From VRUE01 sp035605695 (GTDB lineage: Bacteria > Actinomycetota > Thermoleophilia > Solirubrobacterales > 70-9), in assembly GCA_035605695.1 (NCBI GenBank), contig DATNGZ010000066.1, positions 1 to 64,000 on the forward strand: DNA of 64,000 nucleotides. Direction: 5' to 3'. Shown one piece after another: positions 7,631-16,348 of the stretch. Within the stretch, counting starts at the first letter, position 1, and each line of letters opens with the position of its first letter. Both the position numbers and the translations under genes were made by a program. The notes below the pieces were generated by a model. It saw only the letters and a list, made by a program, of their open reading frames with translations. It made no database searches and had not been told where the DNA came from.

Positions 7631-10600
7631 CTAGTAAATCTCCTGAGCCTGCCCCCCGTATTGCATCATGAACATGCGGGCCTGACTCTCAGTCATGAGA
7701 AAGGGCTGCAAACCCCCCAGCAAATAACCAAAAGCCCGATCCACGATCTTGGCCCAACCCCAAGCGTCATGCAGATCGCTTAGAGACTTAACCCTATCGG
7801 CTGCCCCATCGGAGCCATTTCTCCTCAGAACATGCTCCAAGAACGACTTACCAGCTGACACCAAGCCCTCCTTCATGGCACCCTCCCTGATTGCCTTTAG
7901 TAGATTCTGCTCCATAAAGTACTTACCCCTATTATCGAGCGCCCCATCAATGACGCCTTGGGCATAATCGAGAGGACCAGGCAGGCCACCCCAGTCATCG
8001 TCATCACCGTTGACGACTATCTCTGGCAGCTGATGTGCCGGACGGCTATAGGGATCATCCTCTGGACACGGAGGGCAGGGGCAGGACCCAGAGCGTGGAT
8101 ACAGGCCGCTAGGATCCATTAGGTTGACCGGGTTCGCGGCCGCATAGGCATACGTTTCCCCCGAGATCGCAGCTACTGGGTCAGGGGTCAGGAACTGCGC
8201 AGTCACCGGGTCGTAGGTTCGCGCCCGCAGGTAGATCAGCTGTTTCTGGGTGTTCATTCGGAACTGGCCGGCGAAGCCCATCTGGGTCCCCGTCCCCGTC
8301 TGCTTCCAGAGCGCCCCGTTAGGTCCGTATCGATAGGTCCCAATAACTGCTCCGCTTGAGTCGGTCATGATTCTGGTCGACCCAAGCTGATCGTGGTGGT
8401 GATAGTTCGCCACACCTGTCGTGATTCGCTCAATCACCAGACCGTCGGGGCCGTAGATGTAGTAGTTCTGCCCGGCCCGAATCAGAAGTGGGAGCCCCGC
8501 GGTGGAGTCCCAGACCATCGGATAGGTCGAGGCATTCCTCGTTTCGGTAGTCCGCAGGCCCGTCCCGTCGTATTTGAAGGTGCTTTCAAACCCTCCGCTG
8601 CTGGTCGAGATCAGGTTTCCTGCCTGGTCGTAGGCATAGGGAATGGACGATTCGCCCGTGGGCGTTTCTTTGATCCGCTGACCGACTTTGTTGTATTCGA
8701 AAGTCGCGTTGCTCGCCGTCGCGATCTGGTCTGCTTTGTCGTAGGTATAGGTTGTCGGAGAGATTTTCGTGACGTTGTTGGCGGCGTCGTAACCGAACAG
8801 TGTGCCGTTGCTTTTCGTCAGCCGGTTGGCGGCATCGTATTCGTATTTGCGTTCGGCTTCTTCGGAGAAGCCAGTATCCACGGATTTTTCAACCCGTCCG
8901 AGTTTGTCCCGCGTGTAGGTCATCGAAGCCAAGACTTCGGCTTTCTTCCTCATCGATACCGCCGTCATCTCCCCGGCCTGGTTGTAGGAGTATTCGTCCA
9001 CGTTTTCGGTCGCGGCGGGGAAGGTAATCGCTTTCGTCTGCGAGTCCCGGTTGTAAGAGAAGGCGGTTTCTTTGCCAAGCCAGTCGGTGATTTTTTCGAG
9101 CCGCCCGGCTTTATCGAAAGCACGTTTTACGGTTTCGCCGTTTGGATAGACCATTTCGGTCTGCTGGTTGCCGAGGTCATAGGTGTATTTGACGACTTCT
9201 GATTTGCCGTTTTTGACTTCGGTCAACCGGCCCAACTGGTCATAGACCCTGGTGGTCGTCCCCGTGCCGTCGATCATTTCGACGATGTGGCTGTTTTTAT
9301 CGTATTTGTAGGTGACGTCCGCGGTAGCCGCTTCTGAGTAGTTGACTTCTTTGAGCCGATCGGCGTTGTCGTAGGCGTAGGAGATTGAACGGCCGAGAGC
9401 GTCTTCGGTTTTTTTCAGATTGCCCGCGGCGTCGTATTCCCGTTTCGCTTTGCGTTCCAGGGGATCGATCGTTTCGGTCAGCTGCGCGAGCGTGTCGTGT
9501 TCGTATTTGGTCGTGTAGCCGTTGCCATTGGTACGGCTTTTCACTTCCCCCATGCTGCCGTAGACGAATTCGGTCGTGTTGCCATTGGGCTTTTCGACTT
9601 TGGTTTCCTCGTCGTTGGCGTTGTAGGTGTATTTGGTCGTCTGACCTAGAGGGTTGGTCAACGATTCGAGGTTGCCGTTTTTGTCGTAGGCGAATTTGGT
9701 TTCGTGGCCGAGCGGGTCGGTGACCTTGATCGGCCGGCCCTGGGCGTCGCGTTCGGTTTTCGTTTCGAATTCTTCGGCTTTGGCGCCTTCTTCGTTGCCG
9801 CGCGGGCTGACTTCTGTCAGCTGCTCCCCGTTTTTATTGTAAGTCCAGGTGGCTTTGTCCCCCGCGGGGTTGATTTCGGCTTTGAGGTTGCCGTAAGTCT
9901 CGTATTCGAATTTGGTTTCGCGCCCGAGCGGGTCGGTCGCGGATTCCAGGTCGCCATTGGCGGCGTGTTTGAAGGTCGCTTTCTGGGTCGTTTCGCCCGG
10001 TGCGGGGCGTTCGATCGCTTCGACGTTGCCTTTGGCGTCTCGTTTGTAGGTGGTCACCTCGGCTTTGGGCGTGGTTTCGGTCAAGACGTCGTGGGTGGCG
10101 TTGTAGGTCCATTTCGTTTCGTTTCCTTCGGCGTCTTTTTCGAGCGTGCGGTCTCCGGCTTCGTTGTATTCGTAGGTCGTCGAGTGGCCTAGCGCGTCCG
10201 TCGTTTTTACGAGCCGGTAGGCGGAGTCGTATTCGTAGGTGGTTTTCCGTTCGAGGCCTGTGCCTTTGGCCTTGATAACTTCTAGCGGCTCGCCGGCCGC
10301 GTTGAACTTCTCGAAGGTGGTCGAGCCGTTCGGCTCGGTGATCGTCGTCGTCCTAAATCCTTCTACTTCGCCGTAGGCGAATTTGAGCACCCGTCCCATC
10401 GGATCGGTCTGTTTTTTGACCCGGTTTTTTTCGTCGTATTCGGTTTTGGTGACGCCACCGCGACCGTCAATCATTTCAGCCAAAATGAAGGGGAAGGGAT
10501 ATACGAATTTCCAGCGCGGTGTTTCTTCTCCGGGCAGCGTCACCGAGGTTAGGTGGTTCGATGTGTAGGCATATTTGACTTTGCGGCCCATCGGGTCTTC

Positions 10601-11263
10601 GATGCTCGTCACCTTGCCTTCGGTGTAGCCGAAGACCAGTTCCCTGCCAGCGGCGTCTTTGACTTTGAGCACGCTGGCCCCAGAGGTGGTGACGGTGAGG
10701 GCGTTGCCGTTGCGGTCTTCTTGTTTGGTCAGCCACCCTGCGGTACTGAACCAGAGCTTTTCCTGATCGGGCAGCGTGAAGACATAGCTTTCCCCTTCTT
10801 TGATCAGGGTGGCCTGAACCCAGGGGCCGGGAACGTATTTGCCTCCTTCGAGGAGGAAGGTGACCTTGGCCCCGTTTTCCTGCACGACGGTGACCGCACC
10901 GGATTCTTTATTGAATTCCAGATGGGAGCTGTAGGGGCCCGACCAGCCAAAGCCCCAGGGGCCGAGTTTGCCTTCAGCGGCGACCTGAGAGTTGAAGGTG
11001 CGGGTGACGTGAAGGGCGGGGCCGCGGCCGGCCAGGATGAGATCGGTCTGTTCCTCGGTCTGGTTGCCGGTGGCGCAGTTGACCGGTTCGCCCACGATGC
11101 ACTGAGGGATGTTTGGGGCGGCTTTGCTTCCGCCGCCAAGCAGATCACCATCGCCAATGGGTGGCCCGGGCGCGCATTCGGCGAGCGCGTAGGTGGCGGC
11201 GAGGGCGGCTGAGACGAGGAGGGCCAGGAGGCAGACGGCGAGTGCTCTGGCCCGAGGGGTCAT
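7631..11263 (-). CDS. secreted Rhs/YD-repeat protein with polymorphic C-terminal tail
   Basis: 1210 aa. It has an N-terminal signal peptide, then a DUF6531-like domain (RGPALHVTRTFNS), then about 25 YD repeats (YEYD, KFAYDKNGNLES and similar). The conserved Rhs-associated core follows: YHHHDQLGSTR, LYLRARTYDP-type sequence, then NLMDPSGLYP. After this junction a new tail of about 160 residues begins with a Cys/Pro-rich linker and is helical; no known toxin motif is visible. Rhs proteins form shells that carry C-terminal toxins. The gene is clearly richer in A/T than the chromosome. Its last base lies about 190 bp from the DUF3105 fragment, and no same-strand immunity gene follows. Confidence 0.93.
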   Translation of the reverse strand: MTPRARALAVCLLALLVSAALAATYALAECAPGPPIGDGDLLGGGSKAAPNIPQCIVGEPVNCATGNQTEEQTDLILAGRGPALHVTRTFNSQVAAEGKLGPWGFGWSGPYSSHLEFNKESGAVTVVQENGAKVTFLLEGGKYVPGPWVQATLIKEGESYVFTLPDQEKLWFSTAGWLTKQEDRNGNALTVTTSGASVLKVKDAAGRELVFGYTEGKVTSIEDPMGRKVKYAYTSNHLTSVTLPGEETPRWKFVYPFPFILAEMIDGRGGVTKTEYDEKNRVKKQTDPMGRVLKFAYGEVEGFRTTTITEPNGSTTFEKFNAAGEPLEVIKAKGTGLERKTTYEYDSAYRLVKTTDALGHSTTYEYNEAGDRTLEKDAEGNETKWTYNATHDVLTETTPKAEVTTYKRDAKGNVEAIERPAPGETTQKATFKHAANGDLESATDPLGRETKFEYETYGNLKAEINPAGDKATWTYNKNGEQLTEVSPRGNEEGAKAEEFETKTERDAQGRPIKVTDPLGHETKFAYDKNGNLESLTNPLGQTTKYTYNANDEETKVEKPNGNTTEFVYGSMGEVKSRTNGNGYTTKYEHDTLAQLTETIDPLERKAKREYDAAGNLKKTEDALGRSISYAYDNADRLKEVNYSEAATADVTYKYDKNSHIVEMIDGTGTTTRVYDQLGRLTEVKNGKSEVVKYTYDLGNQQTEMVYPNGETVKRAFDKAGRLEKITDWLGKETAFSYNRDSQTKAITFPAATENVDEYSYNQAGEMTAVSMRKKAEVLASMTYTRDKLGRVEKSVDTGFSEEAERKYEYDAANRLTKSNGTLFGYDAANNVTKISPTTYTYDKADQIATASNATFEYNKVGQRIKETPTGESSIPYAYDQAGNLISTSSGGFESTFKYDGTGLRTTETRNASTYPMVWDSTAGLPLLIRAGQNYYIYGPDGLVIERITTGVANYHHHDQLGSTRIMTDSSGAVIGTYRYGPNGALWKQTGTGTQMGFAGQFRMNTQKQLIYLRARTYDPVTAQFLTPDPVAAISGETYAYAAANPVNLMDPSGLYPRSGSCPCPPCPEDDPYSRPAHQLPEIVVNGDDDDWGGLPGPLDYAQGVIDGALDNRGKYFMEQNLLKAIREGAMKEGLVSAGKSFLEHVLRRNGSDGAADRVKSLSDLHDAWGWAKIVDRAFGYLLGGLQPFLMTESQARMFMMQYGGQAQEIY

Positions 11264-11400
11264 CGGATCAGGCTTGCCCTAACGAATAGGAATCCTTGAT
11301 CATTGGCGCAGCATCTCGGCGCACTCAGGAAAATGCAAGCAAAACAGGCCGGTTCTTTATTTAGTGAGGAGGAACGCCCGTTCGGCGGTGCGAGGATGAG

Positions 11401-11550
11401 TGGGGCGGGAAGGACTCGAACCTTCGACCGACGGATTATGAGTCGAGCCGGAACCTGTCTATAGAGCCGAATCTGGCCCGATAGAGCGAATCAAGTCCAA
11501 GGAGTTCGGCTGAGTTCGGTGGAGTCGGGGACCAATTTCGGGACCAAGTT
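11401..11550. repeat. internal attachment site copy B, identical to the tRNA-Met 3' half
   Basis: Bases 11401-11444 are identical over 44 bp to 25460-25503 of the tRNA gene. Bases 11445-11550 are the P arm, close to copy A, ending in the doubled GGGACCAA motif at 11528-11546. Of the three displaced copies this is the best partner for the right junction; recombination would release about 14 kb. The 137 bp between it and the Rhs start at 11263 are A/T-rich and should hold the Rhs promoter, but no clear -35/-10 pair stands out. Confidence 0.88.
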
Positions 11551-11570
11551 TTTCCAGCTCTCCCTCAACT

Positions 11571-12611
11571 CTAGGCGGCTCTTTCCACCGGTCCAAAGTC
11601 TTCAGCACCGACGACCTGCAAAGTCTGTGGCTTCCCCGTCATCTTTGGCGGTCCGGTCCGTGGCCAAAAATCATCCTCAAGCTGGAAGTTGAGGGAATTG
11701 GCACTCATGCTGAACGCGCTATAGCAATCCAGCATTTCCATTGCGACGGCGCCTGTCTCTCCCCCAATCGCGACCATGCCACCGTCGGCTCGCGGTCCAT
11801 GCGTGGGAGACCAAATGGTCCGCCTCGCCCCTTCTGGGGAGTGCCAGTCGTGCTTGTTGAGCAAAACGTCGTAAGCCGCGAACAGCATCCGATGGACGAC
11901 CGGCCTGTAGTCCGCAGCGACGAGCAGGCGATGGTCTCTATCCGCATGGACCGTGCGCCCGCGAAGCTTTGCAACCCATTCTTTGACCTCGGGCTTCGTA
12001 TAACCGAGCACCGGACGGACTCCGAGGAAATCAGTCAGGCACACGGCCAACTTAGTCGAGGTGCGGGCGAATGCTCTCTCAAAGACCCGCAGTAGCTCGC
12101 GATACTTGGCTGATAGATCGGTCGTCGCGAGGGCGGAAGCGAGAAGCGCAACGCCGTCCTCGCGATCGTCCAAGTCCCTGATCAGCACCGGATCGAGCCG
12201 AAGTGTGAAGTAATCGCCAGCGACGAAGAGATCGCCATCAGCGATGCCCCCTGCATCACGAAGGGGTTGAAGCTCGCTCGGGTCTTCTGAGTGAAATGCC
12301 ACCGGAAGGCGAGGCGAAACAATCCCGCAACGAGTGCCGCGAAAGACCGAGATGTGGTTTGCCGTAGATTCGATGGCCGCCTCTGCCAGCAGCCGCGCCT
12401 GTCGAGGCACCTCTATCATGCCCGCGTCGGTCAAAACCGGCGGAGCAGGAAGCGGGACGAACGCACCGACAAGGACTTCTACCTCTTCTTTTGAGTCCCA
12501 AGCAGTCAGAGAGGTCACTCCGATCTCATTGGTCTTTAGAGAGAACGAGCGCCAGTCGTCGTTCTCTTCGGGCACACCGATTTGAAGAACTGCAAAGCGG
12601 GCAAGCTTCAT
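11571..12611 (-). CDS. HEPN-motif (RX4H) protein of unknown function
   Basis: 346 aa from the ATG at 12611. An upstream ATG at 12689 is in frame but would make the protein start inside the att copy, so I reject it. No signal peptide or membrane segment is present. In the C-terminal half, KLRGRTVHAD places R217 and H222 in an RX4H arrangement, the signature of HEPN-domain RNases, within a helical region (EVKEWVAKLRG, YDVLLNKHD). The N-terminal half has no family that I recognise. It is the only gene between att copies B and C, so it forms its own small segment. An anti-phage or RNA-cleaving role is inference from motif and context. Confidence 0.55.
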   Translation of the reverse strand: MKLARFAVLQIGVPEENDDWRSFSLKTNEIGVTSLTAWDSKEEVEVLVGAFVPLPAPPVLTDAGMIEVPRQARLLAEAAIESTANHISVFRGTRCGIVSPRLPVAFHSEDPSELQPLRDAGGIADGDLFVAGDYFTLRLDPVLIRDLDDREDGVALLASALATTDLSAKYRELLRVFERAFARTSTKLAVCLTDFLGVRPVLGYTKPEVKEWVAKLRGRTVHADRDHRLLVAADYRPVVHRMLFAAYDVLLNKHDWHSPEGARRTIWSPTHGPRADGGMVAIGGETGAVAMEMLDCYSAFSMSANSLNFQLEDDFWPRTGPPKMTGKPQTLQVVGAEDFGPVERAA

Positions 12612-12657
12612 GATGGGGACAATGCCAAGCCGCTCGGCGGCTCTATTGCAATTGAAA

Positions 12658-12785
12658 TGGGGCGGGCAGGACTCGAACCTGCGCTCCACGGATTATGAGT
12701 CGCGCCGGAACCCGTCTATAGAGCCGGATCTGGCCTGATAGAGCGAATCACGTCCGGGGATTCGGCGGAGAGCGGTGGAGCCCGA
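12658..12785. repeat. internal attachment site copy C, diverged tRNA 3' half plus P arm
   Basis: Bases 12658-12701 again match the tRNA-Met 3' half, but with changes in the T stem and variable loop. The two T-stem arms changed together, so pairing is preserved: an A-to-C change on one side and a T-to-G change on the other, as read on the plus strand. Bases 12702 to about 12785 are a P arm resembling copies A and B, without the GGGACCAA repeats. The 3' end of the HNH-like gene (stop at 12748) reads into this arm. Confidence 0.8.
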
Positions 12786-13716
12786 GTGGGCTGGGCTCAG
12801 GTCTTAGGAACTGCTTCCCCGAGTCGATCATGGAGCGCGAGCGGTCGAACCCATAGCCATCAACTAGATCGCTGAACTGCTTCCCTCGAGGATCGATTCC
12901 GCCTGATTCGATGGAAGCAGAAACGCTGGCGAATACCAAGCGGTTTTTGGTGCCGAAAATCCAGTCTGTGACGATCAATGGCAAAACTGGCCCAGCAAGC
13001 TGGTTGGGGATGTATTCGTCCTCCGCGATGCGCCAATAGATGCCGAACCAGCCAACAAGCATGCCCGCCTCGGGGTTCTGAATCGACTCTGGCCTCGGTG
13101 CGTCGACGCCACCGATGCCGGTGAGGAAGAGGAAGGATCCGTAGTCCCCGGGTTTTTCCTCAAGAAGGCGCATCGTTCGCCACCACTCGGCCACACTCAT
13201 GTCTATTAGGGCCGCGAGTCCCAAACACCGTGGATACGCGCCTCCGTCTAGAAACTCAATCAGGCGAGCGTCAAGCGAGACTGCACGGTGCTCCGCAACG
13301 TTTGCGAGGCGGCAGCAGATGTGCTTGACGAAGTATCGCACCAAGTCGAGGCTTTTCGACTCCCACTCCACTCCGAATACCATACGAATATCTACCTCTC
13401 CAGACCCAAGAACAGCAGCCTCGTTATCTGAGAGATAGTCCATGAATTCGTCGTAGGCCGCGTCGAAAGGCTGGCTTCGCTCGCCATTGCAGCGAGTGCA
13501 CATCGTTGGCTCGAACTTGAAGACCTTGCTCTTCGAGCCGGTGACGTCGCTCGGTCGCTGGTCGTAGCCGTGTTTAACGAGAGTTTGGCCGTCGCGGTAC
13601 GGACCGCGACCGAACTCCCGCTCGATATCCGTTCGCTTGAACTTGTGCTCACGGCTGTTGGCGGCGCTGCCGCACCACCAGCAGGTACCGATCGTGGCTT
13701 TCACGAATGAAGGCAT
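12748..13716 (-). CDS. HNH-nuclease-like zinc-finger protein
   Basis: 322 aa. The N-terminal 80 residues carry a split Cys4 zinc site (C12-x2-C15 and C73-x2-C76) with SREHK at 21-25 between them and N77 right after the last Cys. That pattern (CxxC, EH, CxxCN) is seen in many HNH/His-Me finger nucleases. The remaining 240 residues are hydrophobic/aromatic and match nothing known to me. The last residues are encoded by the att arm, so the C-terminus may have been remodelled by integration. The location in island cargo fits a defence or mobile-element nuclease, but activity is not shown. Confidence 0.55.
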   Translation of the reverse strand: MPSFVKATIGTCWWCGSAANSREHKFKRTDIEREFGRGPYRDGQTLVKHGYDQRPSDVTGSKSKVFKFEPTMCTRCNGERSQPFDAAYDEFMDYLSDNEAAVLGSGEVDIRMVFGVEWESKSLDLVRYFVKHICCRLANVAEHRAVSLDARLIEFLDGGAYPRCLGLAALIDMSVAEWWRTMRLLEEKPGDYGSFLFLTGIGGVDAPRPESIQNPEAGMLVGWFGIYWRIAEDEYIPNQLAGPVLPLIVTDWIFGTKNRLVFASVSASIESGGIDPRGKQFSDLVDGYGFDRSRSMIDSGKQFLRPEPSPLGLHRSPPNPRT

Positions 13717-13978
13717 CTCAAGTCCAGAATAGGTCTATGTCGTAGGCGGTACGAGAACCGCACGAGGCAAGCGTTCCCATCCGTAGCTATGGACTGCGAT
13801 GGCCAATTTGCATGCACGCGATGCTTCCGCTTCGCGTGATGCGGGAGTCAAGAGTTCGGCCATGACCCAAGACTGTCGCTGGTCGCGGTGGCACGTTGAA
13901 CTCGACGCAAGCGAACTCACGAGGCATCCGGCCCAGCGTGTGCCGGCCTGGAGCGGCGAGCTGTTTGCCAGTGGCGGA

Positions 13979-14662
13979 CTATGTCCGCTGGTCGGTGAGC
14001 GCGCGTAGCGCAGACTGGCGATCGTCGGAGATCCAGTCCGGCGTGAAGTACTCGAAGGCCGCCAGCATGGTCTTGGCCGCACCGACATACTCGCGGTCGT
14101 AGAACCGTTGGTTCAGGGTCTTCTCGCCCACGAGGCCACTCTTCTTGACTGGCCGCTCAACACCGTGCCGCTGAAGCGCAGCTAGGCTCTGCACGCGGCG
14201 AAAGGCAGGCCACCAGTCCTCTTTGGTCGGCGGGTCGACCCCAAACAACGCGGGTAGCTCTTCCGCGTAACGCTCGTTGAGCGGCCGCTTCGCGGCTGCG
14301 GCGGCCGTCTCCGCCGAGAGGCGGTCGAGATGGAAGCTCGCGTACGCCTCGAGCCCAACACCCGCAGATGCCACGGCGGTGCCAGCATTCAGCCGAAAGT
14401 TGACAGCCGCGCTGATGTCGACGCACGGAATCTGGCCGCGGCGGTCGAGTTGCCTCAATGCCGCCTCGCGGTACGCATCCGCCGACGCCTCGGCCGCACT
14501 AACTGTCGCCCACTCGGCCGCACCCGGCATCAGCCTCGGCACCCCGACGGTGATGCCGTCGATCTCGACCAAGCCAATCGGGACGATCTCGTCCCCGACT
14601 AGGTCCGTGGGGCCTGCGAGGACCGTGCTGCTCGCGGCTCGTGGGTCAACGGTCTCGCTCAT
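13979..14662 (-). CDS. hypothetical island protein
   Basis: 227 aa from an ATG at 14662 (MSETVDPRAAS). The frame is open further upstream, but those residues are low-complexity. The N-terminal 50 residues look like beta strands (VPIGLVEIDGITVGVP), and the rest is helical with an Ala-rich stretch (SAETAAAAAKRP). There are no membrane segments, Cys motifs or catalytic signature. Function unknown. The stretch 13717-13978 between this gene and the HNH-like gene holds no supported gene. Confidence 0.5.
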   Translation of the reverse strand: MSETVDPRAASSTVLAGPTDLVGDEIVPIGLVEIDGITVGVPRLMPGAAEWATVSAAEASADAYREAALRQLDRRGQIPCVDISAAVNFRLNAGTAVASAGVGLEAYASFHLDRLSAETAAAAAKRPLNERYAEELPALFGVDPPTKEDWWPAFRRVQSLAALQRHGVERPVKKSGLVGEKTLNQRFYDREYVGAAKTMLAAFEYFTPDWISDDRQSALRALTDQRT

Positions 14663-14791
14663 CACGAATCCGAGTCTACGACCGGGTTCGGCGACACCGA
14701 GCGGCGAAGCTGCGCTTCTGCTTTGCGCGATTTGGGAGCACGCTGACTCCGAGTCCTGGATGACCGTTGGTCTCTTCATGAACGATTCGGG

Positions 14792-15145
14792 CTAGGTCGA
14801 GCTCGGCTCCTTCGTCCGCCAACCGATCTCAGACCAGTACGCAGGTTCGTTGGTGGCGGGATTCAAGTACCAATCAGGCGGGTTATCCAGGCTGCACCAA
14901 CGGGGCGGGTTGTCCGGCTGCGCCGGGATCGGTCGTGACGCGTACTTTGTCTCCAATCGCTGTCGCCGACGTTCTTGCGCTCGCAGAGTGTTGTTCCTGA
15001 AGAGGGCGTTCAGCATCCAGGCAGCGCTCAATGCCAGCCAGAAGGCGCCGGTGCCGTATTTGGCCTCAGCGAGTGCCCAGATGCCGAGGCTGGCGAAGGC
15101 CGCGGAAAAGGCGATCCCCCCGATGCGGAACTGACGCGGAGTCAT
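14792..15145 (-). CDS. small membrane protein with DUF2510-like tail
   Basis: 117 aa from the ATG at 15145 (MTPRQFRIGG). Two transmembrane segments fill about residues 6-45 (IAFSAAFASLGIWALAE and GAFWLALSAAWML). A basic stretch follows, then a C-terminal motif NPPDWYLNP....YWSEIGW that resembles the DUF2510 pattern (PPGWYPDP...RYWDGxxW) of actinobacterial envelope proteins. The longer frame to 15268 starts in unrelated sequence. It is divergent from the HEPN-motif gene at 15281, so a shared promoter region of about 135 bp lies between. Confidence 0.6.
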   Translation of the reverse strand: MTPRQFRIGGIAFSAAFASLGIWALAEAKYGTGAFWLALSAAWMLNALFRNNTLRAQERRRQRLETKYASRPIPAQPDNPPRWCSLDNPPDWYLNPATNEPAYWSEIGWRTKEPSST

Positions 15146-15280
15146 GCTGGGATGGTACTTCTGATCCGCGGTGCTCGCCAATGAAGCGTGAACTGATCCG
15201 TCGTTGCCGCTTTGCGCGAAAAGCAAGGAAGTGGCAAGGTTTTCGTATTGAAATGCTTGTCTCGACATCGTCGACCGAGA

Positions 15281-16321
15281 ATGAACTCGCCATCCTCCAA
15301 AAAAGAGCAGGTAGCCCTTTTCCCGTTTAGAACCGGCGGACTATGGGTGAGGGGTGAACTCCTTGGAGCGAGCTACCTTTTGGAGCGGGATGGATACGGG
15401 ATCGTCGTCAGCCTGCCATCCGATCAGGGCGACTTTGGAATTGCGCGTCCCGAGGAAAAGCGTCTCTTCAAGGTTGGAATTAGCCGGGGCGAGGAAATCA
15501 TCGCCGCGACGGTCAACATTTTCCAAGTCGCCATCTGGGTTGAAAGCGAGGCCGCAGTTGACCATTTCCCTCCCGACGACCCCCGCGGCTTAGATGGCCA
15601 GCGGGCGCTCACCGAGGCATCAAAAACGGCCATCGCCGTCGCGGAAGACTTCCTGGCATGGCTCCGGGTTTTGGGGCAACAGTACTGGCTTGGGGCGAGC
15701 CATGAGCCCATTCGGCATGCAGGAACCGCGGATCTCATCGACCTCGAAGCCGGAAAACGAATCAAAAACATCAACTGGGAGTACGGGTTGGTACTTCAGA
15801 GCTTTGGCGAGGACGCCGCGCTGGGCCGGGATTCTCTCGACAAGATTGTCGGCCGTCTCGATCAAGAGCAAACCGTCCTAGAGGCAGATGTACTACTTGC
15901 GGATGCGCGACACACGCTCATAGGTCCCCAGCCAGAGAGCACCATCACCGCATCACGACGCGATGTAAGGCGCTGCGTTCTTCTTGCAGCAATCGCCTCC
16001 GAGATGAAGATCAGGGAAACACTGCGCGAGAAGACTCCCCCTCAGCGCAAGGAACTCGTCGCTGTGATTTTGAAGAATTGGCGGGAGATCGATATTGCCA
16101 TAGCCCAATTGCCTCACAAAGCGATGAAGGCAGCCCTTGGCCGCTCTCTGCACGAGGAGCAGCCGGATCTCTTTGACAAGGTCCAGAAACTCTTCGTCAC
16201 TCGAAATAAGGTTGCTCATCGCGGCGAAGCACCGACTCTTGCGGAGGCGCAGGAAGCAGTTCAGACAGCCTCCAGGCTGTCAGCATGGCTCGACGGCCTT
16301 CAAGTGCCAACGACACCCTAG
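15281..16321 (+). CDS. second HEPN-motif (RX4H) protein
   Basis: 346 aa from the ATG at 15281. The C-terminus is a helical domain with VTRNKVAHRGEAPT (R308, H313): the RNxxxH form of the HEPN RX4H motif, followed by a helix ending in AWLDGL. The N-terminal 200 residues include a long mixed region (AAVDHFPPDDPRG) without known motifs. HEPN domains with this motif are usually metal-independent RNases in toxin or anti-phage systems. No antitoxin-like nucleotidyltransferase lies next to it, so its partner, if any, is not obvious. It is convergent with the zincin gene at 16349. Confidence 0.6.
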   Translation: MNSPSSKKEQVALFPFRTGGLWVRGELLGASYLLERDGYGIVVSLPSDQGDFGIARPEEKRLFKVGISRGEEIIAATVNIFQVAIWVESEAAVDHFPPDDPRGLDGQRALTEASKTAIAVAEDFLAWLRVLGQQYWLGASHEPIRHAGTADLIDLEAGKRIKNINWEYGLVLQSFGEDAALGRDSLDKIVGRLDQEQTVLEADVLLADARHTLIGPQPESTITASRRDVRRCVLLAAIASEMKIRETLREKTPPQRKELVAVILKNWREIDIAIAQLPHKAMKAALGRSLHEEQPDLFDKVQKLFVTRNKVAHRGEAPTLAEAQEAVQTASRLSAWLDGLQVPTTP

Positions 16322-16348
16322 GCACGTCGTTAAAAGCGAAGTCAGGCT

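Noticed and set aside
8393..9202. Long plus-strand ORFs (also at 9704-10192 and 10553-11212) across the Rhs gene
   Set aside because: They arise from the regular codon use of the YD repeats on the other strand, and their sequences are Phe/Val/Gly-rich without any motif.
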